Shown here: positions 23,641-32,433 of the stretch, one piece after another
Layout of the letters: every line of letters starts with the position of its first letter
Numbering within the stretch: position 1 is the first letter of the stretch
Origin: Ensifer adhaerens
Lineage (GTDB): Bacteria > Pseudomonadota > Alphaproteobacteria > Rhizobiales > Rhizobiaceae
Reading direction: 5' to 3'
Length of the DNA: 64,000 nt
NCBI RefSeq assembly: GCF_020035535.1
Contig: NZ_CP083350.1
Span: forward strand, 2,366,501-2,430,500
The notes under the pieces: generated by a model
What the model was told of the DNA's origin: nothing
Database searches by the model: none
What the model saw: only the letters and a program-made list of their open reading frames with translations
Position numbers and translations under genes: made by a program

Positions 23641-25941
23641 TCAACGGGTCAAGACATAGACGCGGTAGAGACCGTCCTCGACCTCGACCCCGTGCGTGTC
23701 ATGGGTGAAGCCCGGGAACCTCAGGTCATAGGCCTCAAGCGCCTTGAGGTAACCGAGGACCGGACCATCGGCTGACCCGGCATTTTCGCCCGGCATCAGA
23801 AGCGGAATGCCCGGCGGATAGGGCACGACGCCCGTTGCGACCGTGCGGCCAGCCAACTGGTCGAGCGTCACCTGTTCCACCTCGCCACGCACCAGCCGCT
23901 CATAGGCGCGCACGGGGCTTAGGTCCGGATGCGGCAGCACGGAGAAACCGGCGGCCATATTCGCCGTGGTCTTCAGCTGGTCCATCGCCGAAAACATCGT
24001 GTCGGCGAGGTCCTTGAGGCCCATGCCGGCGTAACGTTCCGGGTGGTCTTCGATCAGCGACGGGATCGCCACTTCGAGGGTCAAGTTGGCGTCGTAGTCA
24101 CGCTTGAAGTCGCAGAGCGCGCTGACCAGCGATCCCCATTTGCCCTTGGTGATGCCGAGCGAGAAGAGGAAGAGGATGGTGAAATCGGTCGTCTTCTCGA
24201 CGACGATGCCGCGGGCGTCGAGGTAGGCTGTGACGAGGCTTGCTGGAATGCCGACGGGCATCAGCCCGCCGCCGGGCGCAACACCCGGGGTGACGATCGA
24301 GACCTTGATCGGGTCGAGCATGCAATAGCCGTCCTCGATCTCGCCGAAGCCGTGCCACGCTGCACCGGGCTTCAGCACCCAGCAGGACGGATCGGTCGAG
24401 AGCGATTCCGGCGAGGCTTCATGGAAGGGGCTGGTGCGACCGGTCTTCGGGTCGCGCACCGTATCTGGCTGCCAGCAATCGAAGAACCAGTCGCCGCGCT
24501 CGGCAGCATCATTGGCAAGCCGCGACATCATCAGGCGGAAGGCGACGGCTTCCTCGACCGATTCATTGGTGAGCGCCGACCCGCCGGGCCCGTCCATCAT
24601 CGCTGCCGAGACGTCGTTCGAGGCGATGATCGCATAGTTCGGCGAGGTCGAGGCGTGCATCATGAACGTCTCGTTGAAGATCCCGTGCGGGATCGGCTTG
24701 CGGCCGTCGCGCACGTGGATGAAGGAGGCTTGAGAAAGGGCAGCCAGCAGTTTGTGCGTCGACTGCGTGGCGAAGACCGTCGGCTTGTTCGCGGTGTGTG
24801 CCTTCGGGTCGCCATGCATTGCATGTCGGTCGCGATAGATCGGGTTGAAGCGGGCGTAGCCGTACCAGGCCTCGTCGAAATGCAGCCGGTCGACGCTGGC
24901 GCCGAGCAGGTCTTCGACGCGGGTGACGTTGTAACAGAGGCCGTCATAGGTGGAGTTGGTGATGATGGCGTGCTTGGGCTCCTTGTCCGAAAGGTCGGCC
25001 GCAAGCGGGTTCTGGTCGATAGCCTTGCGGATCGCGACCGCCGTCAGCCGTTCTGGTGGGATCGGGCCGATGATGCCGTAGTGGTTCCGGGTCGGCACCA
25101 GATAGGTCGGCACGGCGCCCGACATGGTCATCGCGTGTTCGGCGGACTTGTGGCAATTGCGGTCGCACAGCGCGATCTGGTCGCGGCTGACGCTCGCCAT
25201 CAGGATGACGCGGTTGGACGTCGAGGAGCCGTTGGTGACGTGATAGCTGCGGTGCGAGCCGAAAACGCGGGCGGCGTATTTTTCACTGGCGCCGATCGGC
25301 CCGGAATGGTCGAGCAGCGATCCGAGTTCGCCGACCGAAATCGAGAGGTCCGAACGTAAAAGCGGCTCACCGAAGAACTCGAAGAAGGCGCGGCCAGGCG
25401 GCGACTTCAGGAAGCCGGTGCCGCCGGTGTGGCCCGGCGTGTGCCAGGAATACTCATGAACCTGGGAGAACTGGGCGAGTGCCTTGAACATCGGCGGCAG
25501 CACGGTGGAGCGGTAGCGCTCGATCGCCGCCTGGATGCGCCCGCCGACGAAGTCCATCGTGTCTTCGAGCATCCACACGAAGTCGTCGACCTTCGCCATG
25601 ATGTCGGCCGGCACTGTGGAGGCGACGCTGCGATCGGCAAGCAGCAGCAGCGGAACGGTGCCGTTGCGCTTGCGCAGGGCCTCGACCACCTCGATGGACT
25701 GCTCGTGGCCGTCGGGGCCGAGGTCCCAGTCGACAAGGACGCACTGGAGCGCGGGGTCGGAGCGGATGACCGCTATGCCGTCATCGGCGCTTTCTGCTGT
25801 CACCACTTCTATCTGGCGGCGCTCGAGTTCCGCAATCAGCGATCGCACGGCGCGACCGGCCGCACTTTCCTCGCTGATCTCGTCATCCAGAACGAGTGCT
25901 TTCATGCCAAGACGGCGGTGACCCCTGTTCAACGTGTTCAT
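23641..25941 (-). CDS. Orn/Lys/Arg decarboxylase, AdiA-like
   Basis: A 766-residue fold-type I PLP decarboxylase of the inducible acid-stress class. Residues 13-145 form the response-regulator-like wing domain (MKALVLDDEISEESAAGRAV). The PLP domain has CDRNCHKSAEHA (258-270), the conserved DEAW (356-359) and the PLP lysine in ATQSTHKLLAALSQASFIH (Lys397). NHYGIIGPIPPE resembles AdiA (arginine) more than LdcI (lysine). The reaction uses up a cytoplasmic proton and yields agmatine or a diamine. ATG 25941 follows AGAGAGG at 8 bases. It is flanked on both sides by antiporter genes on the same strand, the usual acid-resistance arrangement. Arginine is a best guess. Confidence 0.85.
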   Translation of the reverse strand: MNTLNRGHRRLGMKALVLDDEISEESAAGRAVRSLIAELERRQIEVVTAESADDGIAVIRSDPALQCVLVDWDLGPDGHEQSIEVVEALRKRNGTVPLLLLADRSVASTVPADIMAKVDDFVWMLEDTMDFVGGRIQAAIERYRSTVLPPMFKALAQFSQVHEYSWHTPGHTGGTGFLKSPPGRAFFEFFGEPLLRSDLSISVGELGSLLDHSGPIGASEKYAARVFGSHRSYHVTNGSSTSNRVILMASVSRDQIALCDRNCHKSAEHAMTMSGAVPTYLVPTRNHYGIIGPIPPERLTAVAIRKAIDQNPLAADLSDKEPKHAIITNSTYDGLCYNVTRVEDLLGASVDRLHFDEAWYGYARFNPIYRDRHAMHGDPKAHTANKPTVFATQSTHKLLAALSQASFIHVRDGRKPIPHGIFNETFMMHASTSPNYAIIASNDVSAAMMDGPGGSALTNESVEEAVAFRLMMSRLANDAAERGDWFFDCWQPDTVRDPKTGRTSPFHEASPESLSTDPSCWVLKPGAAWHGFGEIEDGYCMLDPIKVSIVTPGVAPGGGLMPVGIPASLVTAYLDARGIVVEKTTDFTILFLFSLGITKGKWGSLVSALCDFKRDYDANLTLEVAIPSLIEDHPERYAGMGLKDLADTMFSAMDQLKTTANMAAGFSVLPHPDLSPVRAYERLVRGEVEQVTLDQLAGRTVATGVVPYPPGIPLLMPGENAGSADGPVLGYLKALEAYDLRFPGFTHDTHGVEVEDGLYRVYVLTR

Positions 25942-25996
25942 ATCCAATCCTCTCTCTAGTTCGGTGCTAGGTGCAGGTGGGGGTGTTCTTGTGAAA

Positions 25997-27376
25997 TCAG
26001 TCCCTGGAGGGCTCCTTCCTTTCGACTGACAGGTAGACGGGCAGTGCGATGAGCAGCAAAAGCAGGCACCAGAGGCCCGCCTGAGGTCCGCTGCCGTAGA
26101 CTGTCCAAAGCGAAAAGACGAAGGCGACCAGTGCGTAGGGCTTGTAGGGGCCAAGGCGGATGCCGCCCCATTCCTCGTCCCTGGGGCGCGTCAGCGTCAG
26201 GAACAAGGCGCCTTCCACGAGGCTGCAGAAAACGTAGGGCACCATCGCGGCAGTGGTCGAAAGATCGACGGCGAAACGATAGACGGCCATGAGCCCCGAG
26301 ACGCCCGATGTCTGCAGCACGAGAAGGGCCGAGGCGAGCAGCATCGACACAGTGATGCCCCACTGGGGCACGCCGCGACCTGAAAGCCGGCCAAAGACGG
26401 GCGGGAACAGTCCGTCGCGGGCCGCCGCCATCGGCACCTGCGCCATCAGCAGTGTCCAGCCGTTGAGCGCGCCGATCGAGGACAGCACCACAGCGGCTGC
26501 CACGAGCGTGCCTCCCCACCAGCCCCACATCATGAAAGCCGCATCGGAAAAGGGGGCAGCGGAACGGGCAAGCGCCTCGCGCGGGACGGTGCCCATCACC
26601 ACGAGCGTGCCCAGAATGAAGACCAGGCCGCAGCAGATCGTGCCGAGAATGGTCGCCCGCGGTATCGTGCGTTTCGGATCGTCGACGTCGCCGGCCGGTA
26701 CGGTCGCCGACTCGATGCCGAGAAAGGCGAACATCGTCAAAGGTGCCGTCGCCGAGATCAGGCCAAGCACGGAAAGCCCGCTCGGATTGACTGGCGTGAG
26801 GTTCTGCGGCTCGATCCAGAAGAGGCCGAGAAGGGCAATGGCCATGAACGGAACGAGCTTCAAGGCGACGGTCACGACCTGGAAGCGGCCGGCACTCCGG
26901 ACCCCGAACATGTTGATGGCGGCGACCAGCCACATGGCTGCCAGCGACACCGCGGTGAAGCCGCCGGGCACCTGCTCAAGGTTGGGAAAGAACACCCCGA
27001 GATATCCGGTAAAGGCCATGGCGATTGCCGGCAGCGACGCCCAGATCGAGATCCAGTAAGCCCAGGCGACGAGAAAGCCTGCGAAGTTGCCGAAAGCCAT
27101 GCGGGTATAGGCGTAGGGCCCGCCGGTCGCGGGCCGGACACTTGCAAGTCTTGCAAAGACGAGGCCCAGGCACATCGCGGCGATCGCCATGCCGATCCAG
27201 CCGACCAGCGCGGCCGCGCCATAGGGTGCGAGGGCGGCGGGCGAAAGATAGAAACCGGAGCCGATGATGTTGCCGACGACGAGCGCCGAGCAGGCCCAGA
27301 TGCCGAGGCTCGGCCGCGGCGCCGCGGACGTCATCTCCTGAGTTCTGCCGGCGGTCGTATCAAGCGGCTTCGTCAT
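25997..27376 (-). CDS. APC-family amino-acid antiporter (AdiC-like)
   Basis: A 459-residue inner-membrane protein with about 12 helices. The first helix LGIWACSALVVGNIIGSGFY and LSPAALAPYG is the AdiC-type binding motif; TGGPYAYTRMAFGNFAGFLV and MFAFLGIESATVPAGDVDDP are conserved family blocks. It lies 55 bp upstream of the AdiA-like decarboxylase gene on the same strand and is probably its partner antiporter, bringing in the amino acid and exporting the amine. It is clearly a different protein from the second antiporter at 20592-22157, so the locus has two. Start ATG 27376 gives the normal length, though the ribosome site is weak. Confidence 0.85.
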   Translation of the reverse strand: MTKPLDTTAGRTQEMTSAAPRPSLGIWACSALVVGNIIGSGFYLSPAALAPYGAAALVGWIGMAIAAMCLGLVFARLASVRPATGGPYAYTRMAFGNFAGFLVAWAYWISIWASLPAIAMAFTGYLGVFFPNLEQVPGGFTAVSLAAMWLVAAINMFGVRSAGRFQVVTVALKLVPFMAIALLGLFWIEPQNLTPVNPSGLSVLGLISATAPLTMFAFLGIESATVPAGDVDDPKRTIPRATILGTICCGLVFILGTLVVMGTVPREALARSAAPFSDAAFMMWGWWGGTLVAAAVVLSSIGALNGWTLLMAQVPMAAARDGLFPPVFGRLSGRGVPQWGITVSMLLASALLVLQTSGVSGLMAVYRFAVDLSTTAAMVPYVFCSLVEGALFLTLTRPRDEEWGGIRLGPYKPYALVAFVFSLWTVYGSGPQAGLWCLLLLLIALPVYLSVERKEPSRD

Positions 27377-27661
27377 GGATGGGTCGTTCCAATACCAAGG
27401 ACCCGGCGACCTTATGAACAGTCTCCTACGGTTGCAACTACTTTATTTTGCTCGACTAACGCGCGCGTAGAGCGTAGGGGACCGTGGTTGGCGGACCAGT
27501 GATGTCGGCGGGATTGTCGGTACTCCGGGGTCGCCGGCGTTGCAGGCTTCTCATGAAACTATTCCATTTTTGAAATGCCGTTTTGCCCGCGGCGAGGGTA
27601 GGGTCCCTGCGACGAAATGCCTGCTCCGTGATAGATGACGGGCGACGATTGCGGGAGCCCC
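27377..27661. promoter_or_regulatory. Divergent promoter region between antiporter and P1 peptidase genes
   Basis: No gene. AT-rich DNA at 27420-27455 probably holds the antiporter-decarboxylase promoter. CATTT-TTG-AAATG at 27565-27577, an inverted repeat about 90 bp before the peptidase start, could be a regulator site. Confidence 0.35.
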
Positions 27662-28720
27662 ATGACCGACGACACACGTTTGCGACTTCGAGACCTCGGC
27701 TTTCGGCCGGGCGTATATGAGACCGGCCCGCTGAATGCGATCACCGACGTCGAGGGCGTTGCGGTCGGTCATGCCACCGTGATCGACGGTGATCGCATCC
27801 GCACCGGCGCCACTGCCATCCTGCCGCATGGAGGCAACCTCTTTCAGGACAAGGTGCCGGCCGCACTCGCCGTGCTCAACGGCTTCGGCAAGTTCGCGGG
27901 CTCGACCCAGATCGAAGAGCTCGGCGAACTGGAAACGCCAATCGTTCTCACCAATACGCTGGCGACCGGTCGCGCCATCGAGGCGATCATCAGCTGGACG
28001 CTGGCACAAGCGGGCAACGAGAAGGTCGTGTCGCTGAATGCGGTGGTCGGCGAAACCAACGATTCCCGCCTTAGCGACATTCGCGCCGGTCGGCCGACGA
28101 TCGACGAGATCGGCGCTGCGGTTGTCGCCGCAGAGACCGGTCCCGTGGAAGAAGGCGCTGTCGGTGCCGGCGCCGGCACGGTGGCTTTCGGACTCAAGGG
28201 CGGCATCGGCACGAGTTCGCGCCGCGTCAAGACGGCCGGGGAGGTCTTCACCCTCGGCGTGCTGGTTCAATCCAACTATGGCGGCCGGCTCACCGTCTGC
28301 GGCCGTGCCTACGAAGCGCCGGCGGCACATGACCGGGATGGCTCGATCGTCATCGTGATCGCGACCGATGCGCCGCTCTCTGCGCGCAATCTCAAGCGCC
28401 TGGCCGAGCGCGCCTTCGGCGGCCTTGCCCGCACCGGAGCAGCGCTCAGCAACGGCTCCGGCGATTATGCGCTCGCCTTCTCCACGGCCTCTGCCGTGTG
28501 CCGCACGAAGGCGCGGCGGGCGGCGATCGCCGAATATCCCGACCTTCCGAACGACCTGATGTCGCCGCTCTTCGAAGCGGCCATCGAGGCGACGGAGGAA
28601 GCCATCCTCAATTCGCTGACCATGGCCCGCACGACGCATGGCTTCAACGCCGCGAACGGCAAGCCGAGCACGGTCGAGGCGATCTCGCTCGAACGGCTTC
28701 GCGCGCTCTGCGAACACTGA
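27662..28720 (+). CDS. P1-family aminopeptidase (DmpA/BapA-like)
   Basis: A 352-residue protein of the self-cleaving Ntn-type P1 family, which includes the D-/L-aminopeptidase DmpA and the beta-peptidyl aminopeptidases. The N-terminus LGFRPGVYETGPLNAITDVEG has the family GxNxITDVxGVxVGHxT block. GGIGTSSRRV (180-189) marks the autoproteolysis site; cleavage before a Ser/Thr there would release the catalytic nucleophile of the beta chain. ATG 27662 has GGGAG at 6 bases. It is followed 72 bp later by a D-amino-acid transaminase gene, and nearby genes encode an S12 hydrolase and a dipeptidase, which suggests use of peptides containing D- or unusual amino acids. Confidence 0.85.
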   Translation: MTDDTRLRLRDLGFRPGVYETGPLNAITDVEGVAVGHATVIDGDRIRTGATAILPHGGNLFQDKVPAALAVLNGFGKFAGSTQIEELGELETPIVLTNTLATGRAIEAIISWTLAQAGNEKVVSLNAVVGETNDSRLSDIRAGRPTIDEIGAAVVAAETGPVEEGAVGAGAGTVAFGLKGGIGTSSRRVKTAGEVFTLGVLVQSNYGGRLTVCGRAYEAPAAHDRDGSIVIVIATDAPLSARNLKRLAERAFGGLARTGAALSNGSGDYALAFSTASAVCRTKARRAAIAEYPDLPNDLMSPLFEAAIEATEEAILNSLTMARTTHGFNAANGKPSTVEAISLERLRALCEH

Positions 28721-28792
28721 CTTTGCGCACGTGGATCGCCCCCCACGTCGCGGTCCACGCGCTTATGCCAAACCAATTCTTACGGAGCCCAT

Positions 28793-29653
28793 ATGTCCCA
28801 TCCGCCCATCCGCACCGTCTATCTCAATGGCGAGTTTCTGCCGGAGAACGAAGCGCGTCTCTCGATCTTCGATCGCGGCTTCCTCTTCGGTGATGGCATC
28901 TATGAGGTCACCGCCGTGCTCGAGGGAAAGCTGATCGACAGCGCATCGCATATGGCGCGGCTGGAACGCTCGGCGCGTGAAATCGATGTGCCGTTGCCGG
29001 TATCGACCGATGAGATCGTCGCCGTCGAAAAGCGGCTGGTTGAAGAGAACGGCCTTGTCGAAGGCATGGTCTATCTGCAGCTTACCCGGGGTGCCGAAGA
29101 TCGGAACTTTCTGTTCTCCGACGATATCAAGCCGACGCTCGTGCTCTTCACCCAGGCAAAGACGCTGGTGACTGCCACCACCAAGGGGCTGTCGGTCAAG
29201 ACCGTGCCCGACCAGCGCTGGGCGCGCCGCGACATCAAGAGCGTATGCCTGTTGCCGCAGGTGATCGCCAAGCGCATCGCCAAGGCTGAAGGCTGCGATG
29301 AGGCCTGGATGATCGAGGACGGGTTCGTGACCGAAGGCGCGTCTTCCACCGCCTACATCGTCACTGCGGACAACCGCATCGTCACGCGCGGCAACAGCCA
29401 CAAGACGTTGCCCGGCTGCACGCGGCTCGCCGCACTGGCGCTCGCCGCCGAACAGGGAATGACGCTGGAGGAACGCCCCTTCTCGCTCGACGAGGCGCTC
29501 AACGCCCGCGAAGCGTGCCTGACCAGCGCCTCGAACTTCGTCGCGCCGATCACCCGGATCGACGGCAAGCCCGTTGGTAGCGGCGAACCAGGCCCGGTCG
29601 TCAAGCGTCTGCGCGAGCTCTATCTGAAGCACGCGCGGCGGACGGCGATCTAG
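28793..29653 (+). CDS. D-amino-acid transaminase, class IV aminotransferase
   Basis: A 286-residue fold-type IV PLP enzyme. LSIFDRGFLFGDGIYEVTAV (23-42) and the PLP lysine in RWARRDIKS (Lys149), with EGASST (181-186) contacting the cofactor, match D-alanine aminotransferases; RRDIKS in this context favours D-amino-acid over branched-chain transaminases. It moves the amino group from D-amino acids to 2-oxoglutarate. The gene lies 72 bp after the P1 aminopeptidase gene on the same strand and probably in one operon, so released D-amino acids would be deaminated at once. Full length, no anomalies. Confidence 0.88.
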   Translation: MSHPPIRTVYLNGEFLPENEARLSIFDRGFLFGDGIYEVTAVLEGKLIDSASHMARLERSAREIDVPLPVSTDEIVAVEKRLVEENGLVEGMVYLQLTRGAEDRNFLFSDDIKPTLVLFTQAKTLVTATTKGLSVKTVPDQRWARRDIKSVCLLPQVIAKRIAKAEGCDEAWMIEDGFVTEGASSTAYIVTADNRIVTRGNSHKTLPGCTRLAALALAAEQGMTLEERPFSLDEALNAREACLTSASNFVAPITRIDGKPVGSGEPGPVVKRLRELYLKHARRTAI

Positions 29654-29670
29654 CTCGTCAACGGGAGTTC

Positions 29671-29694
29671 GGGTTGTCGCTTACGCGACAGCCC
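29671..29694. terminator. Hairpin between convergent transaminase and LysR genes
   Basis: Stem GGGTTGTCGC / GCGACAGCCC (one G-U pair) with a TTAC loop. The loop holds the stop codon of the LysR gene. It lies 18 bp beyond the transaminase stop. Confidence 0.5.
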
Positions 29695-30589
29695 CAACAC
29701 TCTGCCAGACGCGGCCGACGACCGGTCGGCGGTTCTCCTTGGAGCGATAGAGCCGAATTTCGACGCTGATGTCCCAGCGCGGGTCGGCGGCCCTGACCAG
29801 CGATCCGTTCGCCAGCTCGTCCGTCATCAGGCTCTCGGGAACCCAGGCGATGCCCCAGCCGGCAGCTGCCATGGCCTTCAACCCCACGGACATGCTGCCT
29901 TCGTGCACCCGTTGCGCCGGCGGCAGGTTGGGGCTTATCAGCTCGTCGAGGAGCTGGCCGAAGAAGGACGACTTTTCGTAGCTCAGATGCGGAAAGGGTT
30001 TCGCCCCGCCTTCGAGCAGATGCATTGGCGCGCCTGATTTGCTCGCGGCCGAGACGGGGATGATCCGCTCATGCCCCAGCACACGATGCTCGAAGGCCTG
30101 CGGATCGAGCAGGTGCGGAACCTGGGTGTGGGCGTAGGTGAGCAGAAAGTCGCATTCGCCGTCGACGAGCGAATTGAGGTTCTCTTCCATGCTGCCGGAG
30201 TCGGGCCGAAGCCGGGAGAAGAGCGGCCCGATCTTGGCATTGACGCGGCTCATCCACTCCGGAAAGAAGGTGAAAGAAAGCGTATGCAGCGCCGTCAGCT
30301 TGATGGTACGGGCGTCGGAGCCCTCTTCCTGCTGAAGGTTGCGCCTCGCCTGATAGAGCTGTTTCAGCGTTTCCTGCGCCACCGGCACGAACTTCACGCC
30401 GGCTTCGGTGAGACGTGAAGGGTAGGTCGCCCGGTCGACGAGCGTTGCGCCGAGCCAAGCTTCCAGTTGCCGGATGCGGCGGCTGAAAGCGGATTGGGTC
30501 ACGTGACGCTCATCCGCCGCCTTGGAGAAGTTCAGCGTGCTGGCGAGCGCCAGAAAGTCTTCAAGCCATTTGATTTCCAAGACATGCAC
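29681..30589 (-). CDS. LysR-family regulator (HypT/YjiE-like)
   Basis: A 302-residue LysR protein. The helix-turn-helix is at about 6-65 (WLEDFLALASTLNFSKAADE, QSAFSRRIRQLEAWLGATLV). The sequence pattern NFSKAADERHVTQSAFSRRIR resembles the HypT/YjiE subgroup. The effector domain is complete to the end. The gene is convergent with the transaminase and lies 78 bp downstream of the S12 hydrolase gene on the same strand; it probably controls the peptide/D-amino-acid genes around it, but no divergent target makes this certain. The ligand is unknown; the HypT likeness is in sequence only and does not establish an oxidant-sensing role. Confidence 0.82.
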   Translation of the reverse strand: MHVLEIKWLEDFLALASTLNFSKAADERHVTQSAFSRRIRQLEAWLGATLVDRATYPSRLTEAGVKFVPVAQETLKQLYQARRNLQQEEGSDARTIKLTALHTLSFTFFPEWMSRVNAKIGPLFSRLRPDSGSMEENLNSLVDGECDFLLTYAHTQVPHLLDPQAFEHRVLGHERIIPVSAASKSGAPMHLLEGGAKPFPHLSYEKSSFFGQLLDELISPNLPPAQRVHEGSMSVGLKAMAAAGWGIAWVPESLMTDELANGSLVRAADPRWDISVEIRLYRSKENRRPVVGRVWQSVGAVA

Positions 30590-30667
30590 TCCGGAGGCCC
30601 AGTCCGCTCAGCCATTCGCCGGCAGACAGGCTTCTTTGCGGCAGCGCCCGCGCGTCATCAAGAAAAA

Positions 30668-32188
30668 TCAGGCGCGGCGACGATATTCGATCATGCGGGC
30701 GCGGCTCGACACCAGCTCGAGACGGTCAGGCCCGAGGAGATGCAGGCAGACGCGCTTGACCCAGGGACCATCGACCAGGGTGAACAGGAAGCGGCCACTG
30801 CCGAGTGCAGTCAGCGTCACGGCCTGGCGCACCGGGCCGACCCCCATCAAGACTGTGCCGTTTTCGATCGTGAATTCCGCACCCTCGTCCGAGCGCCAGA
30901 TGCCGGAAAGCGATGCCGGAACCGACACATGCGTCGCCGCGGGAAGGAAGCGCCGAGCCGCGTGGCCGACCTCGCCAACAAGCGCCGGGCCATCGCGGCG
31001 AAGCCGGAGAGGTGATGAGGCGGAACGCGACGAGACCCAGCCCTCGCCGTCGTCATAGAGCGTCTCGTCGGCATCGAGGTAGGTGCAGGTGCTGCCCTTG
31101 ATTTCGATCCACCAGGGGCCGGTTTCCGTCACATAGAAACCGTCGCCGAGATCGGCTGCGGGTAGCGGTAGAGGAAGGCCGGTGAGCGCCGCCATGCCCT
31201 CAAGCGCGATCTTGTAGCCGTTTGTGTCCTCGCGATTGGAGACGACGACGAGGCCGGCACGCGTTTCGGGATCGAGCAGGAAATAAGTCTTGTAGCCGGG
31301 ATGCGAGCCGCCGTGGCCGACGAATTCGTGTCCTCCGAGCGATGAGCTGCGCAGGCCCAGGCCGTAGCCCGTCGGGCGCCCATCCGCCAGAAACCGGGTC
31401 TCCTGCAATTTCTGCAGGAGACCCGCAAAGCGGCCTTCATCATCAAGCAGCGCCTGCAACCAGATGGCAAGCGCCCGGGCGCTGCCGGTGAGGCTGCCCG
31501 ACGCGGAAATGTGCAGGCCCGCGGCCGAAAGCTGCCAGTTTTCGCCTGAGTGCCAGTATCCGGGCACGAGGCCTTTAACCGGGTCGTTCCAGACATCGGG
31601 CGCCTTCAGCGCGATGCCGAGCGGCTCGGCAATTTCCTGTTGGATGAAATCGTCAAAGCGGAAGCCCTTGCGCTCCAGCGCCGCTTCGATGAGGCGATAG
31701 CCGGTGTTCGAATAGGAGACCTCGGTGCCGGCATCAAAGTTCAGTCGCTCCAGCCGTGAGAGGTATTCGAGCAGCGGCCCGGCCTTGGTTTCCGTGTAGA
31801 CGGAAAGGCCGAGCAACGACAGGCATTCGCGCGTATCCGGCAGGCCGCCGCTCATGTCGAGCGCTTGCCCAACCGTTACTTCGGCAAGCGGCGAGCGCAA
31901 TTCCGGAAGGTGCTGGCCGAGCGGATCGCCGAGCCCGATGATGTCGGCATGGGCGAGCACCATTGCTGAGAAGACGTGCTTGGTGAGCGACGCATAACGC
32001 ACGACACTGTCGACCGTGAAGGGCGCAAACGTCGCGAGGCTCTCGGCGCCGGCCGCATGCGCGAAGCAGATTCCGGATGCGTCGAAACCAATGACGGCGC
32101 CGCCCGGCTCGTCCGCCGCCCATTGTGCGGTAAGGCGTCTCGCCGTCGCTTCGGCGGCTTGCCAATCCAGCGATGCCGGCTTCGTCAT
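30668..32188 (-). CDS. Serine hydrolase, S12 / D-aminopeptidase-like (beta-lactamase fold)
   Basis: A 506-residue protein. The N-terminal 330 residues have the penicillin-recognising active site: SLTK (Ser67, Lys70), YSN (Tyr159-Asn161) and the HGG box in FVGHGGSHPG. Two further beta-rich parts follow (DGFYVTETGPWWIEIKG and LSGIWRSDEGAEFTIENG), matching the three-domain build of Ochrobactrum D-aminopeptidase DAP. No signal peptide is seen, so it is cytoplasmic. The second ATG of an ATGAGGATG pair (32188) is chosen, as GGAGAATGAGG then has proper spacing. With P1 aminopeptidase, D-transaminase and M19 dipeptidase genes close by, release of N-terminal D-amino acids from peptides is a reasonable role, not proven. 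Confidence 0.8.
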   Translation of the reverse strand: MTKPASLDWQAAEATARRLTAQWAADEPGGAVIGFDASGICFAHAAGAESLATFAPFTVDSVVRYASLTKHVFSAMVLAHADIIGLGDPLGQHLPELRSPLAEVTVGQALDMSGGLPDTRECLSLLGLSVYTETKAGPLLEYLSRLERLNFDAGTEVSYSNTGYRLIEAALERKGFRFDDFIQQEIAEPLGIALKAPDVWNDPVKGLVPGYWHSGENWQLSAAGLHISASGSLTGSARALAIWLQALLDDEGRFAGLLQKLQETRFLADGRPTGYGLGLRSSSLGGHEFVGHGGSHPGYKTYFLLDPETRAGLVVVSNREDTNGYKIALEGMAALTGLPLPLPAADLGDGFYVTETGPWWIEIKGSTCTYLDADETLYDDGEGWVSSRSASSPLRLRRDGPALVGEVGHAARRFLPAATHVSVPASLSGIWRSDEGAEFTIENGTVLMGVGPVRQAVTLTALGSGRFLFTLVDGPWVKRVCLHLLGPDRLELVSSRARMIEYRRRA

Positions 32189-32433
32189 CCTCATTCTCCA
32201 TTCTGGCCGCGGCGGTTTCCCGCGTGTATTTCCGACTAAGCACGACAGTACCTTGTGCGGCCAATTCCGATTCCGGCAGGGTCCATGCATGGTTTGCATT
32301 TGCCCGGCCTGCCTGCATTGGGTTAGGCCCGGCAGGGAAAAAGGGTGCGGTCCCCGCACCCAATGTCTATGGTCCGTCCGCGACTATCCATGAGTCGCAC
32401 TTGAGGACAACAGGTTGAGAAGGCGATCCAGAA

